Source: a virus
Length of the DNA: 20,151 nt
Direction: 5' to 3' (one strand)
Virus record (IMG/VR): IMGVR_UViG_3300046000_000513
Coordinates: 1-20,151 of that record
Shown piece by piece: positions 1-5,653 of this stretch (positions are counted from its first letter, which is position 1; every line of letters starts with the position of its first letter). The notes beneath the pieces are model-generated. The model worked only from the letters and a program-made list of their open reading frames with translations. It did no database searches and was not told the DNA's origin. Both the position numbers and the translations under genes were made by a program.

Positions 1-81
1 GATTAGGCGGTTATCTCTAATGACGGAATTTGAGATAACGGAAAAATTACTTTCTAATCTTGGGCTTCTTATGATGCTCAT
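1..81 (-). CDS. N-terminus of a winged-helix replication-type protein (cut by window edge)
   Basis: An ATG at 79-81 opens 27 codons that run off the left edge of the window. It is preceded by a strong ribosome binding site (AGGAGG, 5 bases upstream) inside the end of the upstream gene. The peptide begins MSIIRSPRLESNF and continues into VISNSVIRDNRLI. This opening is typical of helix-turn-helix or winged-helix proteins of phages and mobile elements in which IIR-x-x-R-x-x-NF and an invariant D-x-RL precede a 'kARGLL' helix; many are annotated as DnaD-like or replication-initiation proteins. Position after WhiB and the Cas4-like nuclease fits a DNA-replication operon. The start and reading frame are well supported; the family is recognised from a short stretch only, and the rest lies outside the window. 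Confidence 0.6.
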   Translation of the reverse strand, partial: MSIIRSPRLESNFSVISNSVIRDNRLI

Positions 82-540
82 TTATGCCTCCTGGTTTACA
101 ACAATGTTCCTAAAATAATTTTGAAAGTCAGCAACATTTACAAAAATTACAAAATCTGTTTCATTTGTATCTTTGCGCGTATGCAAAACTGGTTCTAAGT
201 GTGCAAGCGCTTTTGCTGGAACCATCATAAGACCATCTGAGAACCTAAAACAAATCCTGTTATAGGACTCAGGGTTATCTGTATATGGTGGCGAAATAAG
301 CATTTGCTGTAATTTATTGTATGGAAAAATGGCGGGATACTGACTAGAACTATTCAGCCATTTAATTTCTAAATCACCTATGTAATTCTCACGCCCGTTG
401 TCATACACGCGTTGAATATGAAAATCAGTAAAATAAAACTTTGGCGTGGCATATAACTTCCACGGCAAAATCTGACAAAGATGATTAGCCATGATGTGTT
501 CACGGCGGTTATCGCTATAAACCTGTCTGATTGGCTCCAT
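82..540 (-). CDS. Conserved phage protein of unknown function
   Basis: A 152-residue protein with no signal peptide or membrane segment. I take the ATG at 538-540 as start, 7 bases after an AAGGAG box; a TTG one codon upstream is also possible. The gene overlaps the end of whiB by 26 bases, so the two are probably translated together. The middle carries GDLEIKW (about residues 55-61) followed by an aromatic and proline-rich stretch (YPAIFPYNKLQQML). A D-x-E-x-K in a beta-rich context resembles the core of PD-(D/E)XK nucleases, but one motif is not enough to call that fold. I do not recognise the family. The location between a WhiB regulator and a replication-type gene suggests an early function. 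Confidence 0.75.
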   Translation of the reverse strand: MEPIRQVYSDNRREHIMANHLCQILPWKLYATPKFYFTDFHIQRVYDNGRENYIGDLEIKWLNSSSQYPAIFPYNKLQQMLISPPYTDNPESYNRICFRFSDGLMMVPAKALAHLEPVLHTRKDTNETDFVIFVNVADFQNYFRNIVVNQEA

Positions 541-871
541 CAATGCACTCCTTTATCTCTACATAAGTAATTCCAAATTCCTTCATGCTTTTTAGAGCGC
601 GTAAACGCTGGTTGGGATACTTGTAATAATTTTGCATAGATACGCGTTCAACTCCTGTAAGTCCACCCCATACACCGTAATCCTCATGTTCAAAAGCGTA
701 TGTCAGGCAGTCTTTCCATAACGGACATGCAGTGCAAATAGACCGTAATGAATTTATGTAGTCATACTGCATGATAGAGCGTTCTTCCTCTACTGAATAA
801 AATAAATCAGTAGGAATTGCAAGCGCTCTACATTCAGCCTGGTCCCAATCTATTTCGTCATACTTGGGCAA
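515..871 (-). CDS. whiB: WhiB-family iron-sulfur transcription factor
   Basis: A 118-residue WhiB-like protein. It has the four cluster-binding cysteines (C14, then C46-x2-C49-x5-C55) that hold a [4Fe-4S] cluster, followed by the family's GVWGG turn (residues 66-70). WhiB proteins bind the housekeeping sigma factor of Actinobacteria and redirect transcription; phage copies are thought to act on the host polymerase. The start is a TTG at 869-871, the only candidate after an in-frame stop at 890-892, and it lies 6 bases from an AGGAGA box. The basic tail after GVWGG (YPNQRLRALKSMKEFG) is where family members contact DNA. The start region overlaps the end of the Cas4-like gene by 22 bases. This gene is the best host indicator in the window: the family is confined to Actinobacteria and their phages. 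Confidence 0.95.
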   Translation of the reverse strand: MPKYDEIDWDQAECRALAIPTDLFYSVEEERSIMQYDYINSLRSICTACPLWKDCLTYAFEHEDYGVWGGLTGVERVSMQNYYKYPNQRLRALKSMKEFGITYVEIKECIDGANQTGL

Positions 872-1518
872 CCTACTTCTCCTGTCCTGTCAAAGTATGG
901 GCAATAGTCTGCACAAAATTTTGCAAACTTCTCTGGCGCTGGAGCAGGAGAATTGTTTTCAACAAGTTGCTTTATGTTTTCTAGCCACGCCAAACCTTCT
1001 TCAGCAAGTGCGCGGTCATAAGGTTCACGAAAAATTTTAATTTCTTCCATCTTGCCATCACGGGGAATTCCAACAAGAGAAACCTCTTTTACTTCATAGC
1101 CGTTTTTTTCTAAAAGCCAGCCATAAACATGTATTTGATAACGCTGTTGTTCTGACCCAAAGTAACGCAGGCCAGATTTTTTAATGCTTTTCCAATCCAC
1201 AACTAGGCCTTCATCTTTTACAAAAAGGTCACAATGGCCTTTCAAATCTCCATGCGACACTTCAATTTCAATCAGGTAATTGTCACCAAATGGGTCCTCA
1301 CGCTTAATTGCTTCTTCCATGCCAGCATGAATAAAAGTTCCAAGGATTGCCGCTAACTTCTCAGTTTCATTAACCTTTGGTGTGCGTTTTAAGTCATGCC
1401 ATACACGGCGAGAACAACCGCCAATACTGCTAGGCCCAATTTCTACCTGCTGTGACCTGTCACGGGAACCGTCATAAGCCGTAAGCGATTTGGTTACTAC
1501 GCTATGTAAGTCAATCAT
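850..1518 (-). CDS. Cas4/RecB-like PD-(D/E)XK exonuclease with Fe-S cluster
   Basis: A 222-residue nuclease. Visible motifs in order: C35 in SIGGCSRRVW, an H64 motif (GTFIHAGME), D97 in GHCDLF, D108-x-K110 in VVDWKS (the catalytic D/E-x-K), and a Q-x3-Y motif (Q128 and Y132 in QIHVYGW), then C202, C206 and C217 near the C-terminus. One N-terminal plus three C-terminal cysteines is the Fe-S arrangement of Cas4 and AddB nucleases, which process DNA ends. Phage members are usually tied to recombination and replication. There is no cas1/cas2 gene or repeat array here, so a CRISPR role is not supported. The start codon overlaps the stop of the upstream 58-residue gene (ATGA). The upstream neighbour at 2482-3081 may be its DNA-binding partner. 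Confidence 0.88.
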   Translation of the reverse strand: MIDLHSVVTKSLTAYDGSRDRSQQVEIGPSSIGGCSRRVWHDLKRTPKVNETEKLAAILGTFIHAGMEEAIKREDPFGDNYLIEIEVSHGDLKGHCDLFVKDEGLVVDWKSIKKSGLRYFGSEQQRYQIHVYGWLLEKNGYEVKEVSLVGIPRDGKMEEIKIFREPYDRALAEEGLAWLENIKQLVENNSPAPAPEKFAKFCADYCPYFDRTGEVGCPSMTK

Positions 1519-1691
1519 TTTTTGCGGTTCTCCATAACTCTTTTAATCATTATTTCTTGTGTATTTACATATCTATCAAGCCGTTCCATTGCTTCTTTGG
1601 CAATTGCTTTGGCTTCTTTTTTCTTAAACCCAAAACGCTTGTTTAAGGTTTCAGCAAAAGTTTCTATGCGTTCTTCTATTGTGTGGCTCAT
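1515..1691 (-). CDS. Small basic helical protein, unknown
   Basis: A 58-residue gene. The start ATG (1689-1691) overlaps the stop of the upstream gene and its own TGA (1515-1517) overlaps the ATG of the Cas4-like gene, so it sits in an unbroken ATGA chain that implies translational coupling. The peptide opens MSHTIEERIETFAETLNK, has a lysine-rich middle (GFKKKEAKAI) and ends ENRKK. It is predicted to be nearly all alpha-helix with alternating charge and no membrane segment. No family recognised. The gene-like evidence is the exact overlap at both ends and the agreement of strand with its neighbours. Confidence 0.7.
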   Translation of the reverse strand: MSHTIEERIETFAETLNKRFGFKKKEAKAIAKEAMERLDRYVNTQEIMIKRVMENRKK

Positions 1692-1867
1692 AAATCATCT
1701 TCTGTCCATTGACCACTTAGGTCCTCTAGGTCCCTAAAGATGCTTTCCATTTGAACGCGGATTGCTTCCATGCGAGCCATAGCCGCTATTACACCAAACT
1801 TAAATCCAATGTGAAAACAAAGATAGCCAACAATGATGCCAATTACTAAAGCAAGAATAGTCATCAT
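1688..1867 (-). CDS. Small single-pass membrane protein, unknown
   Basis: A 59-residue gene (58 if the second of two tandem ATGs is used). Its first ATG (1865-1867) overlaps the TGA of the upstream gene (1864-1866) and its own TGA (1688-1690) overlaps the next ATG. Residues 3-30 form one strongly hydrophobic segment (ILALVIGIIVGYLCFHIG, then FKFGVIAAM), followed by an amphipathic, acidic tail ending TEDDL. No clear Shine-Dalgarno box precedes it, which fits coupled translation. Function unknown; it could anchor a complex at the membrane. No lysis gene is adjacent, so holin is not the favoured reading. Confidence 0.68.
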   Translation of the reverse strand: MMTILALVIGIIVGYLCFHIGFKFGVIAAMARMEAIRVQMESIFRDLEDLSGQWTEDDL

Positions 1868-2232
1868 GTTAAATCCATACTTGTTCGCACTGATGTGCCA
1901 ATAGAGCGAGCAATTTCTACTTGGGTCTTAATGCGGGAAGCATTGGCGCGAGCGGCTTTAACAATGGCCTCTGTAATACCAATGTGCATGTGTAATTGTT
2001 CATTATCAATTAGGGCTAAATCATCACGCTCTTGGACTGTGTAATTCTTGCCAGTTGGTGAAGATTTAGAAGCATAAGTCATACGGCTTTTAGCCATAGA
2101 AATTTCATACTGAGATTTAGCCTGGTTGTAATCAGCCTCAGCCTTAGCCATTTCTTCATGCGCCTCATCAATTTCTTTTGATAGCGCATAAAGACGGGCC
2201 TCAATTTGTGCTGGTGTCACTATCTGAGTCAT
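1864..2232 (-). CDS. Coiled-coil protein, unknown
   Basis: A 122-residue soluble protein that is almost entirely alpha-helical. Residues about 8-50 have heptad-like spacing (LYALSKEIDEAHEEMAKAEA onward) and the second half is again helical (QLHMHIGITEAIVKAARA). The start ATG (2230-2232) has a good GGGAGG box and the gene overlaps its upstream neighbour by 32 bases. A charged break with SKSSPTGKNYTVQERD separates the two helices, suggesting a helical hairpin. I do not recognise the family. As part of the early DNA operon it may be an assembly or scaffold partner, which is inference from position only. Confidence 0.75.
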   Translation of the reverse strand: MTQIVTPAQIEARLYALSKEIDEAHEEMAKAEADYNQAKSQYEISMAKSRMTYASKSSPTGKNYTVQERDDLALIDNEQLHMHIGITEAIVKAARANASRIKTQVEIARSIGTSVRTSMDLT

Positions 2233-2482
2233 CAGATTCCTCCCTTACAACTTGTAGGCCTTCTGTTTCATGGCGGGCTTGTAGTTTGATAAGTCCAGTT
2301 GCATCACTGGTTAAATTAAATGGGTCTGCCGCAAACTGAAAACCTGCGCGGTCCATAGCCTCACCAAGAACTTCAGGAAAAATATCTAGTTCTTTAGCAA
2401 CGGCTCTAATACCTAATGAATTCATGTGAACCGCAACAACAAATCCTGCTGACGGTTGAAACTTGTTTTCTTTTTTACTCAT
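2201..2482 (-). CDS. Small acidic-tailed protein, possible HTH
   Basis: A 93-residue protein whose start overlaps the stop of the upstream gene by one base (TAATG), with an AAGGAAAA box inside that gene. Residues 11-48 (AGFVVAVHMNSLGIRAVAKE, then LDIFPEVLGEAMDRAGFQF) have helix-turn-helix-like spacing: a helix, 'AVAKELDI', a short turn, then a second helix. The C-terminal 15 residues are very acidic (EESDDSDSDTST), a feature of proteins that compete for or mimic nucleic-acid surfaces, for example the tails of single-strand-DNA-binding proteins. No family is recognised. A DNA-associated role is inference from the shape and the operon. Confidence 0.7.
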   Translation of the reverse strand: MSKKENKFQPSAGFVVAVHMNSLGIRAVAKELDIFPEVLGEAMDRAGFQFAADPFNLTSDATGLIKLQARHETEGLQVVREESDDSDSDTSTN

Positions 2483-3081
2483 TAAGCATTTTCCTTTGCA
2501 TCTAGTATGGATTTGCGTGTGTTAATTGCATCTTTCAATGTTCCTTCAGGTGTAGCCGCATCTAACAAATCAACATTTGTTTGCCAGATGGTGCGTAGTT
2601 GTTCAACATCATCACACACTGATACAGCAGTAATTGTTGCAACAGCCATATTTATTTCTTCATTAGTATAAACGCGGGCTACCGTAATCTTTTTTTCTAC
2701 TGGCGCAGGAGCAGAAGTCTGACGGTTGCGAACTTCTTCAGAAGATGCAATGCCTTTCTTTGTATCTACTGCAAGCGCCGCCACCATTGCGCGACCCCAT
2801 GCGGCTGTTTCTGCATTTTGTAATTCTGAGTCACGGGTAAAATTGGTTGGTCCTGGAATTGGTTCCCAGGCATAACCAACACCAGGCAGTTTGTCATCTG
2901 GTGAGCGATAAGCCGCCGCGCTGTAAACCATAAAAGATTTAATTTTGCCATCAGGCATTTCTACCTTTTCAACATAAGGGTCTTTCCATGGTTGTAATGA
3001 ACCCTGCGGAAACTTTTCACGGAATTCAACAATGCGGGTTGCCACATCAATGTAATCCAATGGTCCTTTGTAATTTGCCAT
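2482..3081 (-). CDS. Possible ssDNA-binding/recombination protein of phage early operon
   Basis: A 199-residue protein, first gene of the leftward operon, with ATG at 3079-3081 and GGAGG 8 bases upstream. The N-terminal half reads as a conserved beta-rich domain (YIDVATRIVEFREKFPQGSL; AAAYRSPDDKLPGVGYAWEP). It ends in the motif NAETAAWGRAMVAALAVD (about residues 89-106). A motif of the form E-T-x-x-x-G-R-A-x-A-x-L is shared by many phage proteins in recombination modules, some related to Erf or Rad52-like annealing proteins, and often found near Cas4/RecB-like nucleases as here. The C-terminal 80 residues are a helical domain after a proline-rich linker (SAPAPVEKK). The DNA-binding role is inferred from motif and context; I cannot assign one family. 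Confidence 0.6.
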   Translation of the reverse strand: MANYKGPLDYIDVATRIVEFREKFPQGSLQPWKDPYVEKVEMPDGKIKSFMVYSAAAYRSPDDKLPGVGYAWEPIPGPTNFTRDSELQNAETAAWGRAMVAALAVDTKKGIASSEEVRNRQTSAPAPVEKKITVARVYTNEEINMAVATITAVSVCDDVEQLRTIWQTNVDLLDAATPEGTLKDAINTRKSILDAKENA

Positions 3082-3130
3082 AATCTATTCCTCCATTTGT
3101 AGTGAGCCTGTGGCTCTGGTTAAGGCGTAA

Positions 3131-3157
3131 TGTATAGACCCCTACTGACAAATACAA
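3131..3157 (-). promoter_or_regulatory. Possible leftward promoter of the DNA-metabolism operon
   Basis: The 132-base divergent gap 3082-3213 separates the leftward operon from the rightward proteasome-like gene and must hold at least one promoter in each direction. On the minus strand TATACA (3131-3136) matches a -10 box in five of six positions; TTGTAT (3152-3157) could be the -35, but the 15-base spacer is short. The same -10 bases read TGTATA on the plus strand, so the two directions may share or compete for this site. No convincing rightward promoter or operator repeat was found. No other gene is visible in the gap. Confidence 0.3.
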
Positions 3158-3213
3158 GCACCTGCAAAAAACGGCGTGGCGTGAGAAGATTTACACCTAT
3201 TTAGGGAGGCCCA

Positions 3214-3801
3214 ATGACCACACTTGCCGCGTTCCAGGGCAACGGGTTTGCCATTATTGGCGCTGACTCACGGGCTACAGATGACAATGGAAGCCACATC
3301 ATTCTTTCTAATCCAAAAGTGTCTTGGGACAATGAAGGTGATTACATTTTTGCAATTACTGGCGCTACCCGTGGCGGCAATCTCATTCAACAAGGTTGGG
3401 TTCCACCCGCGCCACCTGAGTTTACTTCTATTCAAAAGTTAGATGAGTTTATGACCCAGGGTTTTATTCCTGAATTGCGTGACCATTTTATTGACTCTGG
3501 TTTTGACTCTAAATGGGAAGGTGAAGCGGCTTGGACCGACTCAGCATTTTTGGTTGCAGTGCAAGGAGTTATTTACCCAATAAATATTGATTACGGTTGG
3601 GATAGAGATATACGCGGAACTTATGTTTTTGGTAGCGGTGGAGATATTTCATTGGGCGTAATGGTTGCGTTGGGAATTGATAAATGCAAAGACAATCCTA
3701 AAGAAGCAAGAAAAATTGTTAAGAGAGCAGTTGAAATTGCTTGCCAATGGAACGCTTTTTGTGCGCCGCCAGTGGTAATTGAAATTCAATATGTGGACTA
3801 A
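3214..3801 (+). CDS. Proteasome beta/HslV-like Ntn-hydrolase
   Basis: A 195-residue protein of the proteasome-type Ntn-hydrolase superfamily, the only plus-strand gene here. It starts MTTLAAFQGNGFAIIGADSR: removal of Met1 would expose Thr2 as the N-terminal nucleophile, with no propeptide. Counted from Thr2, Asp18 falls at proteasome position 17 and Arg20 at 19 (the GADSRAT motif), and Lys35 at 34, one off the catalytic Lys33. Later come a beta strand pair (AFLVAVQGVIYPI) and YVFGSGGDISLGVMVALG (137-154), which matches the GSG...A-x-G-x-L helix of beta subunits and HslV. ATG at 3214 follows an AGGGAGG box. The length matches a mature beta subunit. No ATPase partner is nearby. It may cleave itself or host/phage proteins, or act without the proteasome; substrate and assembly are unknown. 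Fold and nucleophile assignment are strong, function is inference. Confidence 0.85.
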   Translation: MTTLAAFQGNGFAIIGADSRATDDNGSHIILSNPKVSWDNEGDYIFAITGATRGGNLIQQGWVPPAPPEFTSIQKLDEFMTQGFIPELRDHFIDSGFDSKWEGEAAWTDSAFLVAVQGVIYPINIDYGWDRDIRGTYVFGSGGDISLGVMVALGIDKCKDNPKEARKIVKRAVEIACQWNAFCAPPVVIEIQYVD

Positions 3802-4832
3802 TCAAGCCAAACTTTGTAAGCGGCAGTAACGCGGCCTTTTTCAGGGTCAATAAAATGCAAACGCTGTGATGGCGTAGCACTAGCGGCAAGCATTACACCT
3901 GCGTAGCGATTGTCCGACTCAGTAGAACCTGTCTGGTAAACAGAACCAAGCCCGTTAGGTAGCGCCCATTCATTGTGCGTGTGGTAATGCCCAATGTAAC
4001 AATCTCTAAAATTCCAGTCATAAGAACCTGAAAGCCAACGGGACACATGATTAACAATTGCACCAGGAGAAGCAAAACCATTGCGGCCTACTTCATCACC
4101 GTGAATAAGCAATGCGCGGTAATTGCCAATCTCAATGCGTTGAATATCTTCAGGGCAATCTTGCCAGGTAAGGCGTTTTTCTCCTGCTAATAGTTGCTTT
4201 GCTAGTTCATAGCACATGCGGTCAAAATTATCTGAGCGCGGAACATTGTCACGCTTGGAACCAATGCGCCCGTGATTTCCCCATTCAGGAACTACCGTAA
4301 CCTTTTCATAATTAGCCAGCGCAAAACGGACTACATCAACAATCAAACGCGACACATTTACATATTGTTCAAACAAAGTGCTATCAACTTCAAACGCTTG
4401 AGTAGGAAAATTAAACAAACCTTCAACCATGTCACCACCAAAAGCAATAGTTACATCTTTAACAGGGTGGTCTGCTCTTTGAATTTCTGTAATTGCAACA
4501 GCCTTTGTAGCAAATTGTAAAACGCGGTCACGCATAATCTCTGAGTTGTATGAAACGGTGCGTTTAGCACCTTGCCAATCTGTCATGTGCCATAGGGCTA
4601 TTTCACCTTTGGTTTTGCGTTTATCAATTTTGACTTCTGGCACTGGCATAACTTTGCCAAATGTCAGCATGGCATCATAAGCCGCTTGTTTTGTAGCAAA
4701 TACTAAATCTTCATTGCGTTCTTTAGATTGTTTTAATTGTTTTTGAACGCGCATTAACGCATTGCGTAATTCTTTTACATCTTCTGACTCAATGCCATCT
4801 GGCATTTCTTCAAATTGGTCTTTAAGACTCAT
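3798..4832 (-). CDS. Calcineurin-like metallophosphoesterase (SbcD/Mre11-type fold)
   Basis: A 344-residue two-metal phosphoesterase. Motifs in order: MTDWQ (D85; the usual D-x-H has Q87 in place of His), GGD (residue 134), GNHGR (185-189), LIHGDE (242-247) and GHYHTHN (281-287). The N-terminal 60 residues are a charged helix (coiled-coil-like) before the catalytic domain. The fold includes the DNA-end nuclease SbcD/Mre11, and phage copies are usually annotated as such, but the C-terminal capping domain of Mre11 is not evident, so a nuclease role is inference. Its stop codon (3798-3800) overlaps that of the convergent proteasome-like gene. ATG at 4830-4832 follows GGAGA and overlaps the upstream gene by 11 bases. 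The D-x-Q change could alter metal preference. Confidence 0.85.
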   Translation of the reverse strand: MSLKDQFEEMPDGIESEDVKELRNALMRVQKQLKQSKERNEDLVFATKQAAYDAMLTFGKVMPVPEVKIDKRKTKGEIALWHMTDWQGAKRTVSYNSEIMRDRVLQFATKAVAITEIQRADHPVKDVTIAFGGDMVEGLFNFPTQAFEVDSTLFEQYVNVSRLIVDVVRFALANYEKVTVVPEWGNHGRIGSKRDNVPRSDNFDRMCYELAKQLLAGEKRLTWQDCPEDIQRIEIGNYRALLIHGDEVGRNGFASPGAIVNHVSRWLSGSYDWNFRDCYIGHYHTHNEWALPNGLGSVYQTGSTESDNRYAGVMLAASATPSQRLHFIDPEKGRVTAAYKVWLD

Positions 4833-5073
4833 TGGCTATCTCCATGCCGTGATGGGTATAACCCGCCTTATCTAGCCAATTATCCTCATGTTGTGGGTTT
4901 GCTATACAACGCACTGATTTTCCAGCGTCATACATAAGTGCTACTACATGTGGAGGAATGTTTTCTATTTGCAAAAGCGCTCCCCAGATGCGCCCAATCA
5001 TTACAAAATTGGTGTGAGCATCTCCATGAATTTCTTGCCTATCAGCAAGAATGTCATTTACTCTTTTGGACAT
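4822..5073 (-). CDS. DUF6378-like phage protein
   Basis: An 83-residue soluble protein with the look of the DUF6378 phage family: an N-terminal R-x-x-G-D-A-H-x-N-F element (ADRQEIHGDAHTNF), a central helix IGRIWGALL, then LMYDAGKSVRCIANPQHEDN with a single conserved Arg-Cys, and an aromatic Gly-Tyr end (WLDKAGYTHHG). The family is common in phages next to nucleotide- or DNA-metabolism genes; its molecular function is not known. The ATG (5071-5073) lies inside the end of the upstream gene (16-base overlap) with an AAGGG box 9 bases away. Family assignment is from memory of the motif order. Confidence 0.7.
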   Translation of the reverse strand: MSKRVNDILADRQEIHGDAHTNFVMIGRIWGALLQIENIPPHVVALMYDAGKSVRCIANPQHEDNWLDKAGYTHHGMEIANES

Positions 5074-5297
5074 TTACATTGACCCTTAAAATGCGCTCGC
5101 ATACTATCGGCACTACATTTATAGCCTTCAGCCCTTAACGCTCTTACAATTACATTTTGAGAATAATTTAATTTAATTGCGCTATCTAATGCTTTTTGTT
5201 CCGTTATTGGAAGTGAGTCATAAAGAGCCTGATAAGAACATATACCTACAGGCTTTTGTGATTTTATTATTTCTTGCATACGGTCTGCTAAACCCAT
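5058..5297 (-). CDS. Small HTH-like DNA-binding protein
   Basis: A 79-residue basic protein, first gene after the putative promoter at 5325-5334. ATG (5295-5297) follows a GGAGG box 5 bases upstream. Residues 46-70 (SQNVIVRALRAEGYKCSADS, then MRAHF) have the spacing of a helix-turn-helix, and the tail KGQCKCPKE has two cysteines that with C20 and C61 might bind a metal. Comparable small proteins with 'I-x-R-A-L-R-x-E-G' recur in actinophages. It may be a regulator of the short leftward operon it opens. Promoter or operator targets are not visible, so the regulatory role is inference. Confidence 0.7.
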   Translation of the reverse strand: MGLADRMQEIIKSQKPVGICSYQALYDSLPITEQKALDSAIKLNYSQNVIVRALRAEGYKCSADSMRAHFKGQCKCPKE

Positions 5298-5324
5298 GAT
5301 TGCCTCCTAGCCTCAACCATAAGG

Positions 5325-5334
5325 TTACATCATA
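5325..5334 (-). promoter_or_regulatory. Candidate -10 promoter box (TATGATGTAA)
   Basis: The minus-strand decamer TATGATGTAA contains TATGAT, five of six bases of a -10 hexamer, about 28 bases before the ATG at 5297. No good -35 box lies 15-18 bases upstream. The same decamer occurs at 17726-17735, in the same setting: after a CTCCTTTT end of a hairpin and just before a gene. Promoter calling rests on the exact repeat and location; an extended -10 or factor-dependent promoter is possible, for instance one using phage WhiB. Confidence 0.4.
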
Positions 5335-5339
5335 AAATG

Positions 5340-5366
5340 AAAAAGGAGCAGTTTAGACACATGCTC
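5340..5366 (-). terminator. Weak terminator-like hairpin downstream of the lysis genes
   Basis: On the minus strand, GAGCA (5362-5366) can pair with TGCTC (5346-5350) across an 11-base loop, followed by C and five T (5340-5344). Further upstream a TTTCCC/GGGAAA pair (5389-5394 with 5375-5380) makes a second 6-base-pair hairpin. The stems are short, so it is a weak terminator at best, but it lies exactly between the late genes (through 5397) and the next operon. Confidence 0.35.
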
Positions 5367-5396
5367 AGGTGTGCTTTCCCATGGAGGCGGGAAACT

Positions 5397-5651
5397 TTAT
5401 GCCTTCTTCTTAACTGCTTTCTTTGCAGATTTCTTAGCAAGCGCTTTAATTTCTACATCTACTTTGTCAGCAATTAGACCAAATGCAGGGTCAGATGGAT
5501 TGATTGCGCGGATTGCAGGACCCGCAATAGCGGCTAGTCCAGCAATAGCAATTGCCTTAATGTCTGTTTCTCCAGCGCTGTAAACAGCAATAGCCGCTAC
5601 AACAAATGAGCGGGCGTATGACTCTAGGGCTAATTTAATTTTTGCGTTCAT
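5397..5651 (-). CDS. Small holin-like or membrane-associated protein
   Basis: An 84-residue protein with the ATG at 5649-5651 and an AAGGAG box, 2 bases after the endolysin stop. Residues 14-30 (FVVAAIAVYSAG) and 31-50 (DIKAIAIAGLAAIAGPAIRA) are weakly to clearly hydrophobic, and the C-terminus is strongly basic (KALAKKSAKKAVKKKA). A hydrophobic body with a lysine-rich tail beside a CHAP endolysin suggests a holin; a DNA- or membrane-binding protein is an alternative, as the hydrophobic stretches are Ala-rich and not long. It closes the late leftward transcript before the hairpin at 5340-5366. Similar short proteins are seen in aquatic phage lysis regions. Confidence 0.65.
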   Translation of the reverse strand: MNAKIKLALESYARSFVVAAIAVYSAGETDIKAIAIAGLAAIAGPAIRAINPSDPAFGLIADKVDVEIKALAKKSAKKAVKKKA

Positions 5652-5653
5652 TT

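Noticed and set aside
1522-1737. Plus-strand 71-codon frame with a hydrophobic start.
   Set aside because: The two coupled minus-strand genes at 1515-1867 cover the same bases and fit their neighbours exactly.
3082-3213. Small RNA or operator in the divergent gap.
   Set aside because: No clear inverted repeat, hairpin or repeat pair was found; only a weak leftward promoter is suggested.
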